DNA of 64,000 nucleotides from Cohnella lupini (GCF_003386205.1 NZ_QRDY01000003.1:372001-436000); one strand, 5' to 3'. Positions 19,232 through 30,255 are shown, numbered from the stretch's first letter. Notes: a model not told the origin generated them from the letters alone. Numbers and translations are program-made.

Positions 19232-19500
19232 CAATAACAAGGATAGGGAAGAGTATGCAGATTATCCATCAGAGAGCGGAGCCGCTGCCAAGTCAGCGCT
19301 GAGAGGTTCCGCGGACGCAAGCTGCTGCGAGTCGCCCTGGAGTTTCCTGCTGAAGATCGTCCACATCGGGGCGATTGCATAGGACAGGACGGCAGCAACC
19401 GTTATTTTGCGACGAGTGCCGCCCGGAGTAACATAACCGGCGGAACGAAGGTGGTACCACGGAAGTTTACCTTTCGTCCTTTGCGACGGGAGGTTTTTGT
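19232..19500 (+). promoter_or_regulatory. T-box riboswitch (tRNA-Val sensing) of valS
   Basis: The hallmark T-box AAGGTGGTACCACGG is at 19448-19462. Upstream are the stem I elements GAAGAGTA (19248-19255), AGAGAGCGG and GCTGAGAGG. The specifier codon is probably GTC at 19359-19361 (valine), on the 3' side of stem I. Downstream is the terminator: ACCTTTCGTC 19469-19478 pairs with GACGGGAGGT 19485-19494 (two G-U pairs), then a T-rich run. Uncharged tRNA-Val would stabilise the antiterminator and allow valS-folC-murC transcription. The class assignment is certain; the exact specifier register is inferred from the downstream gene. Confidence 0.95.
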
Positions 19501-19572
19501 GTTTTTTACGCTCTTTGCGGGGAAACCCGGCAGAGGTGCAGAGAATGATGTCTTATGGAGGTTGTGTCACTC

Positions 19573-22239
19573 ATGTCCGAAACCCAAGAACGGCAGAACG
19601 CGGAAATGCCGACGACTTACGATCCGACGAGCGCGGAGCGCAAATGGTACGAATTCTGGTTGAATAACGGTTACTTCGAAGCGGGACGCCGTCCCGACGC
19701 GCCTAAGTACACCATCGTCATTCCCCCGCCGAACGTGACGGGCATGCTGCATATCGGCCATGCCCTTGATTTCACTTTGCAAGATATCCTCATCCGGTTC
19801 AAGCGGATGCAAGGTTTCGACGCGTTGTGGCTTCCGGGAACGGACCATGCGGGAATCGCGACTCAAACCAAAGTAGAGCAGAAGCTCCGCGAAGAGGGCT
19901 TGAGCCGGTACGACCTGGGACGCGAAGCATTCCTGGAGAAAGTATGGGAGTGGAAAGATCACTACGCGGGGACGATTCGCGAGCAATGGTCCAAGATGGG
20001 CTTAAGCCTCGACTATTCGCGCGAACGCTTTACGTTGGACGAGGGCTTGTCCAAGGCCGTGCGGGAAGTTTTCGTCCGCCTCTACGACAAAGGTTTGATC
20101 TATCGGGGAAAAAGAATCATTAACTGGGATCCGGCGGCGCGCACGGCGTTATCGGATATCGAAGTTGAACATAAAGAAGTCAACGGACACCTCTATCATC
20201 TGCGGTATCCGCTGGCAGACGGCGGCGGATATATTACCGTTGCCACGACAAGGCCGGAGACGATGCTTGGGGACACGGCGGTAGCCGTTCATCCGGAGGA
20301 TGATCGATATACGCACCTCATCGGTAAGATGATTATGCTTCCGATCGTAAACAGGGAAATTCCGATCATCGGGGACGAATACGTCGAGAAGGATTTCGGA
20401 AGCGGAGCGGTCAAGATTACGCCCGCCCACGATCCGAACGATTTCGAAGTCGGCGCAAGGCACGATCTGCCGCAGATTACGGTCATGGACGAAGGCGGCC
20501 GCATGAACGAGCATGCGGGACCTTACCAAGGCATGGATCGCGCGGATTGCCGCAAAGCGATCGTAAAAGATATGCAGGAGCAAGGGATTTGCGTCGGAAT
20601 CGAGGACCACGTACATCAAGTAGGCCACAGCGAACGTTCCGGCGCCGTGGTAGAGCCGTATTTGTCTACGCAATGGTTCGTCGACATGAAGCCTCTTGCG
20701 GCGAAAGCGATCGAATCCCAGAAATCCGGCGAAGGCGTTCATTTCGTGCCCGACCGCTTCGAGAAAATATACTTACAATGGATAGAGAACGTACGCGATT
20801 GGTGCATTTCCCGTCAATTATGGTGGGGCCACCGCATTCCGGCATGGCATCACGAAGCGACCGGAGAAATTTACGTGGGATTGGAAGCTCCCGAAGGTGC
20901 GGACCAAGAAGGCTCTCCGTGGAAACAGGATAACGACGTCCTGGATACTTGGTTCAGCTCCGCCCTATGGCCGTTCTCCACTCTCGGTTGGCCGGAAGAC
21001 ACTGCGGACTTGAAAAATTATTATCCGACCGGAGTACTCGTGACGGGTTACGATATCATCTATTTCTGGGTAGCCAGGATGATCTTCACCGCGCTAGAGT
21101 TCACGGAGCAAATTCCGTTCAAGGACGTTCTCATTCATGGGCTCGTGCGCGACGCGGAAGGACGCAAAATGTCCAAATCGCTAGGTAACGGAGTGGATCC
21201 TCTCGACGTTATCCAGCAATACGGCGCGGATGCGATGCGATACATGATATCGACGAGCAGTACGCCGGGCCAGGATTTGCGCTTCAGATTCGAGAAGGTC
21301 GAGCAAGCCCGCAACTTCGCGAACAAAATATGGAACGCGTCCCGTTTCGCTCTAATGAACTTGGAAGGATTCAAGCACGAACATATCGACCTCGCCGGCG
21401 AGTTGTCGACGGCGGATCGTTGGATTCTTCACAGGTTCAACGAGACGGCACGGGACATCACCCGTCTCATGGAAAGCTACGAATTCGGCGAAACCGGGCG
21501 GTTGCTATACAACTTTATTTGGGATGATCTATGCGACTGGTACATCGAGTTCTCGAAGCTTACGCTATACGGAGACAATCCGGCAGCTAAGAAGAGCACG
21601 CAATCCGTTCTGGCCTATGTGCTGGATCGTACGCTGCGCCTGCTGCATCCGTTCATGCCATATCTTTCGGAGGAAATCTGGCAGCATCTGCCGCACGAGC
21701 CTGGCGAGACGATTATGCTGGCCTCTTGGCCGGAATACCGCGGAGATTTCGAAGCCGCTAGCTCGCTTAAGGAAATGGAGCTCTTGATGGAAGCTATTCG
21801 CGCCGTTCGTAACGTTCGCGCGGAAGTGAACGTTTCCCCCGGGAAGAAAATCGAGTTGCTGCTGAAGCCTACGGGTGAAGCGGAAGAGGGAATCTTCCTG
21901 CGGAACGAAATTTACGTTCAACGCTTCTGCAATACTTCGGCCTATACGCTCGATCGTGCTTTGACCGCCCCCGATAAGGCGATGACGGCGATCATCACCG
22001 GAGCCGAGCTTTATTTTCCTCTCGCGGGATTAATCGATATCGCTCAGGAGATTGCCCGGCTTACGAAGGAAGTCGACACTCTGAATGCCGAAGTCGACCG
22101 CGTGGAGAAGAAGCTGTCCAACGAAGGATACTTGGCCAAAGCGCCGGCGAACGTCGTCGAGCAGGAACGCGTTAAAGGCCAGGATTACAAGGACAAACGG
22201 GATAAAGTGTTGGCTAGGATCGCGGAGCTTCAGGGATGA
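19573..22239 (+). CDS. valS: Valyl-tRNA synthetase
   Basis: Class I aminoacyl-tRNA synthetase charging tRNA-Val, 888 residues. HIGH motif (HIGHALD) near residue 60, editing CP1 domain (about 190-350), KMSKS motif ([10 protein letters not shown]) near 530, anticodon-binding domain, and the C-terminal ValS coiled coil (about 820-888). GGAGGT at 19557-19562 is ten bases before the ATG at 19573; an upstream ATG at 19555 overlaps this ribosome site and is rejected. Controlled by the T-box. folC starts 16 bases downstream. Confidence 0.98.
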   Translation: MSETQERQNAEMPTTYDPTSAERKWYEFWLNNGYFEAGRRPDAPKYTIVIPPPNVTGMLHIGHALDFTLQDILIRFKRMQGFDALWLPGTDHAGIATQTKVEQKLREEGLSRYDLGREAFLEKVWEWKDHYAGTIREQWSKMGLSLDYSRERFTLDEGLSKAVREVFVRLYDKGLIYRGKRIINWDPAARTALSDIEVEHKEVNGHLYHLRYPLADGGGYITVATTRPETMLGDTAVAVHPEDDRYTHLIGKMIMLPIVNREIPIIGDEYVEKDFGSGAVKITPAHDPNDFEVGARHDLPQITVMDEGGRMNEHAGPYQGMDRADCRKAIVKDMQEQGICVGIEDHVHQVGHSERSGAVVEPYLSTQWFVDMKPLAAKAIESQKSGEGVHFVPDRFEKIYLQWIENVRDWCISRQLWWGHRIPAWHHEATGEIYVGLEAPEGADQEGSPWKQDNDVLDTWFSSALWPFSTLGWPEDTADLKNYYPTGVLVTGYDIIYFWVARMIFTALEFTEQIPFKDVLIHGLVRDAEGRKMSKSLGNGVDPLDVIQQYGADAMRYMISTSSTPGQDLRFRFEKVEQARNFANKIWNASRFALMNLEGFKHEHIDLAGELSTADRWILHRFNETARDITRLMESYEFGETGRLLYNFIWDDLCDWYIEFSKLTLYGDNPAAKKSTQSVLAYVLDRTLRLLHPFMPYLSEEIWQHLPHEPGETIMLASWPEYRGDFEAASSLKEMELLMEAIRAVRNVRAEVNVSPGKKIELLLKPTGEAEEGIFLRNEIYVQRFCNTSAYTLDRALTAPDKAMTAIITGAELYFPLAGLIDIAQEIARLTKEVDTLNAEVDRVEKKLSNEGYLAKAPANVVEQERVKGQDYKDKRDKVLARIAELQG

Positions 22240-22255
22240 CGGGGGGCAGGGAAGC

Positions 22256-23647
22256 ATGATGAACCATGACAACGCCTCCCCGACGGTCCCGTTTCGGACG
22301 GCGGAAGAAGCTATGGCTTGGATAACGGGGCTTACTTCTTTCGGAATCCGACCGGGCTTAGACCGGATCGTTCGGTTAATGGAGACGTTTAATCATCCGC
22401 AACGGAGATTAAAGTTTATTCATGTGGCGGGAACGAACGGCAAAGGGTCGGTTTGCGCCTATTTAACGAGCGTGCTAAGACAGTGCGGGTATGACGTAGG
22501 GACGTTCACGTCCCCTTATTTGACCTCGTATTCCAATCGTCTCCAATATAATGGGCATGATATAGAAGACGACGTACTGGTTAACCTCGCCAATCGTCTG
22601 AAGCCGGTTGCCGAGGAGATGGCATCGGGCGAATGGGGATCCCCCACGATGTTCGAGGTGACGACCGCGCTGGCGTTGCTTTACTACGGAACCGTTGCGT
22701 ATCCGGATTTCGTCGTATGGGAGACGGGATTGGGCGGCAGACTGGACGTGACGAATATCGTCACCCCGCTTATCAGCGTCATCACGAACATCGGCCATGA
22801 TCACATGGACGTTCTCGGTCCGACGCTCGAGGATATTACCCGGGAGAAAGCAGGAATCATCAAGGCGGGAGTTCCCGTCGTGACGGCGGTAAGCCAGCCG
22901 GAAGCTCTGCGAATCGTACGGGAGACGGCTTCGGAACGGCAAGCGACATTATATCGGCTCGACGGCGATTATGCGTTCCAGCCGCTCGAGATCGCGGAAG
23001 ATGAGCAAAAGTTCACTTTCCAAGGTCCCTTCCGTGCTATACAATCGTTAACGGTAACGATGAACGGGGTTCACCAATTGAAGAATGCCGCTACCGCGGT
23101 CATGACATTGGAAGTCCTGCGCCAATATTACGCGTTAATCTTGGACGATGAAGATTTGGCGACGGGCTTGCGGAACACGACTTGGGCCGGACGACTGGAG
23201 ATGGTCTCGCGCGATCCGAGGATATTATTGGACGGAGCGCACAATCCCGAAGGTATGGAAGCTTTAAGCATCGCGCTTCGGGACGTGTATAAGTTCGATC
23301 GACTAAATGTCATGACGGCAATGATGCCGAATAAGAATCATGAGCAAACCCTGCGGCATATACTACCAATGGTGGATACGCTTGTAATCACGGAACCCGA
23401 TTTTCACAAAAAAATGAATGCCGCCGACCTGGCCGCCGTCGTCGATCGACTGCGTTCGGAGTTCGGACGGCCGCGGAACGTTATCGTGGAGCCGGATTGG
23501 CAGCGTGCTCTGGAGCTTCTGCTTGAAGCATCCGCAGAATCCGCGCCAGACGTTAATACGTTAAACGTGATTACCGGCACTCTATATTTAATTGCCGACG
23601 TCCGTTCGTGGCTACTCCACGGAACGAAATCTGAAAAAGGCTGGTGA
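22256..23647 (+). CDS. folC: Bifunctional folylpolyglutamate synthase / dihydrofolate synthase
   Basis: Adds glutamates to folates and, in most bacteria, also makes dihydrofolate from dihydropteroate. 463 residues. P-loop [12 protein letters not shown] near residue 60, the metal/omega-loop segment [12 protein letters not shown] near 160, HDH (GHDHMDVLG) near 180, and the C-terminal Mur-ligase-like domain with DGAHNPEG near 325. ATG at 22256 or 22259 after GGGGGGCAGGGA; they differ by one residue. valS-folC is the standard Bacillales order, so T-box control probably extends here. Confidence 0.96.
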   Translation: MMNHDNASPTVPFRTAEEAMAWITGLTSFGIRPGLDRIVRLMETFNHPQRRLKFIHVAGTNGKGSVCAYLTSVLRQCGYDVGTFTSPYLTSYSNRLQYNGHDIEDDVLVNLANRLKPVAEEMASGEWGSPTMFEVTTALALLYYGTVAYPDFVVWETGLGGRLDVTNIVTPLISVITNIGHDHMDVLGPTLEDITREKAGIIKAGVPVVTAVSQPEALRIVRETASERQATLYRLDGDYAFQPLEIAEDEQKFTFQGPFRAIQSLTVTMNGVHQLKNAATAVMTLEVLRQYYALILDDEDLATGLRNTTWAGRLEMVSRDPRILLDGAHNPEGMEALSIALRDVYKFDRLNVMTAMMPNKNHEQTLRHILPMVDTLVITEPDFHKKMNAADLAAVVDRLRSEFGRPRNVIVEPDWQRALELLLEASAESAPDVNTLNVITGTLYLIADVRSWLLHGTKSEKGW

Positions 23648-23651
23648 AGCG

Positions 23652-25037
23652 TTGTTGCGGACCGCTGAGCACGTGCATTTTATCGGTATCGGAGGATATG
23701 GGATGAGCGCCATCGCCCGGGTCATGCTGGAGATGGGTTATCAAGTGTCCGGTTCCGATGTGGTACGCCAGGAATTGACCGACAAGCTGGCTGCCAATGG
23801 AGCGCAAATCTATATCGGTCATGAACCGGAGCATGTCCGGGGAGCTGACCTCGTCGTTTATTCAACGGCCCTGTCCAGGGACAACGTCGAACGCCAGGAA
23901 GCGGAACACTTAAACATTCCCGTCCTGCATCGGGCGCAGATGTTAGCTCGACTGCTTAATGCCCGTACGGGAATAGCGGTCGCTGGAGCGCACGGCAAGA
24001 CGACGACCTCCTCCATGATCGCTCTCGTCATGGAAAATTGCGGGCTTGACCCGACATATATTATCGGCGGTGAAATCGTAAACGTCGGAACGAACGCTAA
24101 AGCCGGTAAAGGCGAATTCGTCGTCGCGGAAGCGGACGAAAGCGATGGCTCGTTCCTTCAATACGAATCCGCGGTCGGCGTCGTTACGAACATCGAAGCC
24201 GATCATCTGGAAAATTACGATGGGGATTTCAATAAGCTGAAAGAAGCTTACGTCTCGTTTCTTCGCAACGTACGGCCGGATGGCTGTGCCGTCGTGTGCG
24301 GAGACGACGAAAACATCCGACAGCTTCTTCCCCAGGTGGAAGGACGAAGAGTCGTTACTTACGGCTTGGATTCGGGCGACGCGGAATATCGGGCGACCGA
24401 TATAGAGCTAGGGGATCGTTGCGCTACGTTTACCGTAAACCACCATGCCGAAGTACTCGGCAAAGTGACTTTGTCCGTGCCGGGAAAACATAACGTGTAT
24501 AACGCGCTCGCGACGGTTATCGTCTGCCTCGAAGCGGGCGCTCCTTTCGAATCGATAGCCGAGGCCATTCGCGAATTTCGCGGTGCCAAACGACGGTTTC
24601 AGGTTCTTGGCGAAGTGAAGGACATGCTGGTTATCGACGATTATGCCCATCACCCTACGGAAATCCAAGCTACGATCCAAGCCGCGAAAGCGACCGGCAA
24701 AAGGATTATCGCCGTATTCCAGCCCCAGCGCTATACGAGAACGTTTTTCTTGTTGGACGCGTTCAGCCGGGCATTCGCGGACGCGGATGAAGTCATCATC
24801 ACCGACATCTATTCACCGGCCGGGGAGCAAAGAATCGAAGGAGTCAATTCGCGCAAACTAGTCGAGCTGATTTCCCAGAACAGCAACTCCAACGTCACGT
24901 ACGTCCCGACCAAGGAAGAGGTAAGGGAACTGCTGGCGGAGCGCGTTGCTCCCGGAGACCTCGTATTAACGATGGGGGCGGGCGACATCTGGAAAACCGC
25001 CGTCGAGCTTTCTCGCATCCTTCGGGAACGGCCATAA
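23652..25037 (+). CDS. murC: UDP-N-acetylmuramate--L-alanine ligase
   Basis: Adds L-alanine to UDP-MurNAc, the first peptide step of peptidoglycan synthesis. About 461 residues. N-terminal UDP-binding Rossmann domain with [17 protein letters not shown]-binding [13 protein letters not shown] near 113, EADESDGSF, and the C-terminal [10 protein letters not shown] near 330. The frame is open well upstream inside folC, but family members begin just before HVHFIGIGG, so the TTG at 23652 (or 23655), four bases after the folC stop, is chosen; its ribosome site is weak and the start is uncertain. In B. subtilis murC lies elsewhere; the valS-folC-murC order is typical of Paenibacillaceae. Confidence 0.95.
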   Translation: MLRTAEHVHFIGIGGYGMSAIARVMLEMGYQVSGSDVVRQELTDKLAANGAQIYIGHEPEHVRGADLVVYSTALSRDNVERQEAEHLNIPVLHRAQMLARLLNARTGIAVAGAHGKTTTSSMIALVMENCGLDPTYIIGGEIVNVGTNAKAGKGEFVVAEADESDGSFLQYESAVGVVTNIEADHLENYDGDFNKLKEAYVSFLRNVRPDGCAVVCGDDENIRQLLPQVEGRRVVTYGLDSGDAEYRATDIELGDRCATFTVNHHAEVLGKVTLSVPGKHNVYNALATVIVCLEAGAPFESIAEAIREFRGAKRRFQVLGEVKDMLVIDDYAHHPTEIQATIQAAKATGKRIIAVFQPQRYTRTFFLLDAFSRAFADADEVIITDIYSPAGEQRIEGVNSRKLVELISQNSNSNVTYVPTKEEVRELLAERVAPGDLVLTMGAGDIWKTAVELSRILRERP

Positions 25038-25059
25038 CGAAAAATAGCAATATCCATCC

Positions 25060-25093
25060 ACAGCCTTCGGTGAAATATGCCGAAGGCTGTTTC
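25060..25093 (+). terminator. Probable terminator after murC
   Basis: Perfect eleven-base-pair stem ACAGCCTTCGG / CCGAAGGCTGT with a nine-base loop; the T tail is short (TTT). Confidence 0.75.
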
Positions 25094-25166
25094 GATTCTA
25101 TATTCATATTTCTCTCTCGCCTCTCATAATCTAATTACTAGATTGAGGGACAAGGGGAGACGCAGC

Positions 25167-26492
25167 ATGCAACCAAAAGCAAGGATGACCATTCGAATCG
25201 AGCAGCCCGCCAAGCCGAAGTTACCGACGACGCCGTTCGGTCATGCCATAGTTTCTAAGGAGAAGCTCGACGATCCATACGATGAGGCGATCGAAACCGA
25301 GTTCACGACTTTGAATAGTCCGTATCAAGACGATATACACGCATTAGAAGAAATCATACGCAAGACGGAAACCGTCAACTGGAATATGCCGTCCGTACCC
25401 TCGATACGGGTAACGTCCGTACCATCGTTGCCGATACCGTCGGTTCCCGTAACGAATCGGGATCGTTCGGTACCGTCCGGTCCTTCTTACGATGAACCGG
25501 ACGAGGGGCGTTGGAGCGTCGTATTGCCGGAAGACGAAGAAGAAGCAGAGAGTGCGGGGGGGAACGGATGGTATAATCGCGCGATGCATTCGAGGGAGGA
25601 GAACGGCCCTTCATGGGGCAGGGTATTTCTCTCGGTAGCGGCAGCGGTCGGTACGGGAGCGCTCTTCGGTTATATCGTCTTAAGCTTGTTTACGGGCGAA
25701 CCGTTATTTCCGGGTAAACCGAACGAGGTTAATTCTCCGTCTATTCAAGCTTCATCCGAACCTAATCTCGCGCCTACGGTTAAGGAGCCTTCTACGACCG
25801 GCGTATCGGGATCGACCGAATCTACGAATCCGGTTAAAGGAGAAGTCTCGGGAGAGAACGCTTCGGCGAGCGTACAAATCGACGGAGATATCTATTACAT
25901 GCTTCAATACGGAGTGTTTCAGAACGAGGATAGCATGGAAACGGCGGTCGGACAGCTGCGGGATAAAGGATACGCGTCCGCATCGGAGATCAAGGACGGT
26001 TATCGCGTTTACGTGGGAATGGCCAGGTCCCGCGACGAAGCGGAGCTGCTTGCCACCCAGATACGGGATACGGAGATTTATATCAAACCGCTTGGCGGCG
26101 AGCCGATCACGGTTTCATCGGATATGCTAAGCGCGGGCGGGGCCGAGTTCATGAATGCAAGCGGTAGTTTGATGAGGAAGCTGGCGCAGTATTCCGGTAA
26201 CGGGTTACTCGAGAAGCAACCGCAGGCGCTGGAAGCAACGGATCAGGCCGCGTTACAGGAAGCTCAAAGATTATGGCAAGGCGCGCAGGCTTCCATCGAT
26301 CAGATGGGCGGCAGCGCGGCCGAGGATGCAAGAGCATTGGTACTGGCCTTGAACTCGGCATTAGGCTCGATGACGGAATTTAATCAAGAACCGTCGCGCT
26401 TCCACCTTTGGAACGTTCAATCGGCGGTCATGAAAGCTTTAATATCCGATCAAGAATTGAGAACGGCCATTCAGCCTTCGGTAGTCGGGTAA
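25167..26492 (+). CDS. SPOR-domain membrane protein of unknown role
   Basis: 441 residues. A cytosolic N-terminal part (1 to about 150) contains a repetitive Val-Pro-Ser stretch (residues about 72-110: VPS repeated with variations). One membrane segment follows (VFLSVAAAVGTGALFGYIVL, about 153-172), then a Ser/Thr/Pro linker, a SPOR domain (about 235-320, YMLQYGVFQNEDSMETA), and a C-terminal region of about 120 residues, helical and Gln/Ala-rich, that I do not recognise. SPOR domains bind denuded septal glycan, so a role in division or spore engulfment is plausible. GGGGAG precedes the ATG at 25167. It lies upstream of the maf-radC-mre cluster. Confidence 0.85.
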   Translation: MQPKARMTIRIEQPAKPKLPTTPFGHAIVSKEKLDDPYDEAIETEFTTLNSPYQDDIHALEEIIRKTETVNWNMPSVPSIRVTSVPSLPIPSVPVTNRDRSVPSGPSYDEPDEGRWSVVLPEDEEEAESAGGNGWYNRAMHSREENGPSWGRVFLSVAAAVGTGALFGYIVLSLFTGEPLFPGKPNEVNSPSIQASSEPNLAPTVKEPSTTGVSGSTESTNPVKGEVSGENASASVQIDGDIYYMLQYGVFQNEDSMETAVGQLRDKGYASASEIKDGYRVYVGMARSRDEAELLATQIRDTEIYIKPLGGEPITVSSDMLSAGGAEFMNASGSLMRKLAQYSGNGLLEKQPQALEATDQAALQEAQRLWQGAQASIDQMGGSAAEDARALVLALNSALGSMTEFNQEPSRFHLWNVQSAVMKALISDQELRTAIQPSVVG

Positions 26493-26523
26493 CGAATAGA
26501 AGAGTATAGGGACTTTTGAACGT

Positions 26524-26556
26524 GACAGCCTGCTTCCTAGGGGCTGTCTTTGTTTT
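26524..26556 (+). terminator. Probable terminator after the SPOR gene
   Basis: Seven-base-pair stem GACAGCC / GGCTGTC with an 11-base loop and tail TTTGTTTT. Confidence 0.75.
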
Positions 26557-26629
26557 ATACGTTGTGTGACTTGTCCGGGAAAAGTATAATGGAAGAACAG
26601 TGTCAAAAAATGGTGGGAGACGGGGAATT

Positions 26630-26872
26630 ATGAAGAAAAATGCATGGATATTCCTCTTGTTCGTATTTTTGGGCTTGCTTGCCGGCGCTTTGGTTGCCGA
26701 ATGGCTTCAAGAGGTTCCTGGTCTCACCTTTTTAACACGGGCGATCGAAGTCAATTGGTCACCGGCGGCGGATTTGTCGGTTATCAAGTACAGTTTGAAT
26801 TTAGATGTCAACTTTACCTTGCTGAGCATTGTCGGCGCAATCGTCGCGATATGGCTTTATCGTAAAATGTAA
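26630..26872 (+). CDS. DUF4321 small membrane protein
   Basis: 80-residue protein with an N-terminal membrane segment (about 5-25, WIFLLFVFLGLLAGALVAEW) and a second one at the C-terminus (LLSIVGAIVAIWLY), matching the DUF4321 family known from Paenibacillus and Clostridia. Function unknown. The ATG at 26630 lies after GGGAGACGGGG; an upstream GTG at 26600 is less likely. It starts the unit that continues into maf, radC and mreBCD, so a link to envelope growth is suggested only by position. Confidence 0.82.
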   Translation: MKKNAWIFLLFVFLGLLAGALVAEWLQEVPGLTFLTRAIEVNWSPAADLSVIKYSLNLDVNFTLLSIVGAIVAIWLYRKM

Positions 26873-26893
26873 CCCGAAAGGAAGTTCGGCAAG

Positions 26894-27505
26894 ATGTCTT
26901 CTGCTATTTCGAATAACCCGACTCTCGTTCTCGCTTCGTCGTCGCCCCGCAGACGGGAACTTATTTCCCTGCTTGGCCTGCCGGTACGGATCGTGCCCAG
27001 TAATGCCGACGAACATACGCCGGAGGACTGGACGCCCGATCAAATCGTCGAAGGACTTGCGTTGAGAAAGGCTTCGGCGGTTAAGAACGAGATGATGAGC
27101 GGAAACGGAGATTCGTCGATTGTCGTAGGAAGCGACACGATCGTCGTGTTGAACGGCGAGGTGATGGGAAAACCTAGAGACGAACAAGATGCCAAGGATA
27201 TGCTGCATCGGCTATCGGGCAACGTTCACGAGGTATATACGGGAGTATCCTGCATTCGGGTATCCGATTCGAAGACGGTCACTGCGCATAGGGTGACTAA
27301 GGTGAAAATGAGAGCTTTAACGGAAGGGCAAATATCGCGATACGTGGCTACCGGAGAACCTATGGACAAGGCCGGCGCTTACGGTATACAGGAAATCGGA
27401 GCCTTGCTGGTCGAGTCGATCGAAGGCTGCTATTTCAATGTCGTAGGATTGCCCGTATCGCTGCTTGCCTTACAATTGGAGCAATTCGACGTCACGGTTC
27501 CTTGA
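26894..27505 (+). CDS. maf: Maf nucleoside triphosphate pyrophosphatase
   Basis: House-cleaning nucleotide pyrophosphatase (dTTP/UTP type), historically linked to septum formation in B. subtilis. 203 residues. The N-terminal signature LASSSPRRRELISLLG is complete, with the conserved Asp in VGSDTIVVLNG and the Lys of DKAGAYGIQ near 160. AAAGGAAG stands before the ATG. It keeps the Bacillales order maf-radC-mreB. Confidence 0.95.
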   Translation: MSSAISNNPTLVLASSSPRRRELISLLGLPVRIVPSNADEHTPEDWTPDQIVEGLALRKASAVKNEMMSGNGDSSIVVGSDTIVVLNGEVMGKPRDEQDAKDMLHRLSGNVHEVYTGVSCIRVSDSKTVTAHRVTKVKMRALTEGQISRYVATGEPMDKAGAYGIQEIGALLVESIEGCYFNVVGLPVSLLALQLEQFDVTVP

Positions 27506-27558
27506 ACGACCAAGCCACTTCCGCGGCCGACGCGGCTTACTAAGGCAGGTATAACGCA

Positions 27559-28248
27559 GTGGAGCAAAGATCCTTTCGCATACGCGAGATTCCTTCTGAC
27601 GAACGACCGCGCGAACGAATGCAACGGCACGGAGCGGAGGCGCTAAGCCACGCGGAACTACTGGCTATTCTGCTTCGCACGGGAACGCCGCAAGAATCCG
27701 CGATTCACCTCGCCCAACGCATCCTTAACGAATGCGGCGGCTTGCGCCGGTTGGCCGAAGCCAAGTGGGAGGAATTGACGCTTATTCACGGAATCGGACC
27801 GGCGAAGGCGCTTCAGCTGCAAGCGTCTATCGAGCTTGGACGGAGGATAGCGAGATCAAAGCTACCGGAAACGGTCAAAATAACCTGTCCGCAGGACGCG
27901 GCGGATCTTCTGATGGAGGAGCTTCGGCACCACAAAGAAGAGCATTTCGTATGTTTGTTTCTGAATACCAAAAATCATGTGATCGGTCGTCAGACGTTAT
28001 CTATAGGAAGCTTAAACGCTTCCATCGTGCACCCAAGGGAAGTGTTCAAAGCTGCGATAAGAAGAAGCAGCGCGTCGATCGTCTGCGCGCACAATCATCC
28101 CAGCGGCGATCCGACCCCGAGCCCGGAAGACATTCAGCTGACCAAACGATTGGGAGAAGCCGGACAATTGATCGGAATAGAGTTATTGGATCATTTGGTA
28201 ATTGGTGACAGTCGCTTTATCAGTTTGAAGGAGATGGGTTGCTTGTAA
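27559..28248 (+). CDS. radC: RadC-family JAB domain protein
   Basis: 229 residues. N-terminal UPF0758 helix-hairpin-helix part (HGIGPAKALQLQASIELGRR near 75) and a C-terminal JAB1/MPN metalloprotease-like domain with the zinc signature HNHPSGDPTPSPED near 175 (HxHx7SxxD). The name implies DNA repair, but that assignment was withdrawn for E. coli; the true activity is unknown. It starts at a GTG (27559) with a poor ribosome site. Cotranscribed position with maf and mreB. Confidence 0.92.
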   Translation: MEQRSFRIREIPSDERPRERMQRHGAEALSHAELLAILLRTGTPQESAIHLAQRILNECGGLRRLAEAKWEELTLIHGIGPAKALQLQASIELGRRIARSKLPETVKITCPQDAADLLMEELRHHKEEHFVCLFLNTKNHVIGRQTLSIGSLNASIVHPREVFKAAIRRSSASIVCAHNHPSGDPTPSPEDIQLTKRLGEAGQLIGIELLDHLVIGDSRFISLKEMGCL

Positions 28249-28332
28249 TATAATAAGAAGGATTGTCCCGACGACTGCTTGCGCCGCCATGGCGTGAAGA
28301 TATCGGTCGCGGTCAAAGCAGGAGGTAGTAGC

Positions 28333-29364
28333 ATGGTAGGAGGATTTACAAGGGATTTAGGGATCGATCTAGGAACGGCTAACACGTTGGTTTATGTCAA
28401 AGGAAGAGGAATCGTCGTGAGGGAGCCATCCGTGGTCGCCCTTCGTACCGATACAAAAAAAATCGAAGCCGTAGGCTCTGACGCCAAGAAAATGATCGGA
28501 CGCACGCCGGGCAATATCGTAGCCATTCGTCCGATGAAGGACGGGGTTATCGCGGATTTCGAAACGACGGCAACGATGATCAAGTATTTCATCCGCCGGG
28601 CACAGAAACCGAGAACTTTGTTTCCGCGCCATCCGAACGTCATGGTCTGTGTGCCGTCCGGAATTACCGCCGTCGAGAAGCGAGCGGTGGAAGACGCGAC
28701 GAAACAAGCCGGAGCACGGGAAGCTTATATTATCGAGGAGCCTTTCGCGGCTGCTATCGGAGCCGACTTGCCCGTATGGGAACCGACCGGCAGCATGGTT
28801 GTCGATATCGGCGGAGGCACGACGGAAGTCGCGGTCATCTCTCTGGGAGGCATCGTGACGAGCAAGTCGATTCGGATTGCCGGAGACGAGATGGACGACG
28901 CGATCATCGCTTATATTAAACGTCTGTATAATCTGATGATCGGAGAAAGAACTTCGGAGCAATTGAAAATGGAAATCGGTTCGGCGATGCCGCTGGATAA
29001 AGTGGAATCGATCGAAATTCGCGGCAGGGATTTGGTTTCGGGCTTGCCGAAAACGCTTGCCATTACCTCCGACGAAATTACCGAAGCGCTTTCCGACACG
29101 GTGAATTCGATTATCGACGCGGTGAAGGTGACATTGGAGAAGTGTCCCCCCGAGTTGTCCTCGGACATCATGGATCGCGGCATCGTGCTGACGGGCGGCG
29201 GGGCTTTGCTTCGCAATCTGGACAAAATGCTTACCCGCGAAACGGGAATGCCCGTCCTCGTGGCCGAAAATCCGCTCGATTGCGTCGCGATCGGAACGGG
29301 AAGGGCGCTCGAGAACATACATCTCTTCAAGTCCAAAGGCGGAGCTTCCCGATCAGGACGCTAA
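28333..29364 (+). CDS. mreB: Rod shape-determining protein MreB
   Basis: Actin-like ATPase forming membrane-bound filaments that guide lateral wall synthesis. 343 residues. Phosphate 1 motif [11 protein letters not shown] at the start, phosphate 2 [11 protein letters not shown] near 160, and adenosine motif [11 protein letters not shown] near 290. The ATG at 28333 follows AGGAGG at 28320-28325 by seven bases; a frame extension upstream to 28279 lacks a site. Heads mreBCD. Confidence 0.98.
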   Translation: MVGGFTRDLGIDLGTANTLVYVKGRGIVVREPSVVALRTDTKKIEAVGSDAKKMIGRTPGNIVAIRPMKDGVIADFETTATMIKYFIRRAQKPRTLFPRHPNVMVCVPSGITAVEKRAVEDATKQAGAREAYIIEEPFAAAIGADLPVWEPTGSMVVDIGGGTTEVAVISLGGIVTSKSIRIAGDEMDDAIIAYIKRLYNLMIGERTSEQLKMEIGSAMPLDKVESIEIRGRDLVSGLPKTLAITSDEITEALSDTVNSIIDAVKVTLEKCPPELSSDIMDRGIVLTGGGALLRNLDKMLTRETGMPVLVAENPLDCVAIGTGRALENIHLFKSKGGASRSGR

Positions 29365-29388
29365 GCTCTTGACGATTCGGGAAAGCGG

Positions 29389-30255
29389 GTGGGCAAGATT
29401 CGATTGATGCGCAATAAGAGGTTGTTCATCCTCATGATCGGGCTGATTTTATTCATAGCCCTCATGGGATTTACATTAGGCCGGAATCGCCTGACCTGGC
29501 CGGAGAAATTCATTAACGATGCTTTCGGGACTGTCCAAGGAGTCTTGTACCGGCCGGTCGGAGCGGTCGCGGATTTCGTCCGCGACCTCGGCCGGCTTTC
29601 CGACGTGTACAAGGAGAATGAACAGCTACGTCAAACCGTGGCCCAGTACACGCAGGATCAGATTAAGTTTAATAGGCTCGAAGCCGAGAACAAAAGGCTG
29701 AAGGAAGATCTGAATTTTACTAAGCAACAGAAAAACATGGACAACTATCGCTACTTAATCGCTCAGGTCGTTGGCAGCACCTCCAATCCGTACGAGAAAA
29801 CGATTACTATTAATCTCGGCTCCAGGGACGGGTTGAAGCCGGATATGGCCGTCAGAACGGTAGACGGTTTGGTAGGCTTGGTAAGCAAGGTGAAAACTTT
29901 TACTTCGACGGTAACTTTAATAACGGATCTTGATCCTAGCTCTTCCCGAGGGACTCCGGTATCCGCTACTTTCTTAGGCAAGCCCGAATCTTTCGGAATC
30001 ATAGAATACGACGATGAAGCCGGCGTGCTGCAGATGACCAAGATCGACGAGAGCGACAAACCGGCCGACGGGGATAAGGTCATTACTTCCGGGATCGGAA
30101 GCTTGTTTCCCCAAGGCATTATCGTAGGAACCGTCAAGAGCAGCCAAGTCGGCGACTTCGGTTTAACGTATACGGCCATTATCCAACCCGCGGCCCAATT
30201 CGACCACTTGAGAGAAGTGTTCGTCGTCGTCGTTCCCGGAGCGGAGGAACAGTGA
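29389..30255 (+). CDS. mreC: Cell shape protein MreC
   Basis: 288 residues: one N-terminal membrane segment (LFILMIGLILFIALMGFTLG), an extracytoplasmic coiled coil (about 65-110), and a beta-rich C-terminal domain (about 120-280). MreC links MreB filaments to RodA and penicillin-binding proteins. Start is a GTG at 29389; an ATG at 29407 would remove six residues and cannot be excluded. The stop overlaps the ribosome site region of mreD. Confidence 0.96.
   Translation: MGKIRLMRNKRLFILMIGLILFIALMGFTLGRNRLTWPEKFINDAFGTVQGVLYRPVGAVADFVRDLGRLSDVYKENEQLRQTVAQYTQDQIKFNRLEAENKRLKEDLNFTKQQKNMDNYRYLIAQVVGSTSNPYEKTITINLGSRDGLKPDMAVRTVDGLVGLVSKVKTFTSTVTLITDLDPSSSRGTPVSATFLGKPESFGIIEYDDEAGVLQMTKIDESDKPADGDKVITSGIGSLFPQGIIVGTVKSSQVGDFGLTYTAIIQPAAQFDHLREVFVVVVPGAEEQ

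Noticed and set aside
25380..25500. CRISPR or direct-repeat array at the Val-Pro-Ser codons
   Set aside because: The repeated unit is protein-coding (CCGTC/CGGTA variants), short and irregular, with no spacers.
28369..29322. Reverse-strand ORF of 317 codons inside mreB
   Set aside because: Antisense to a certain gene, His/Arg/Asp-rich translation with no domain; a mirror of GC-rich codon positions.
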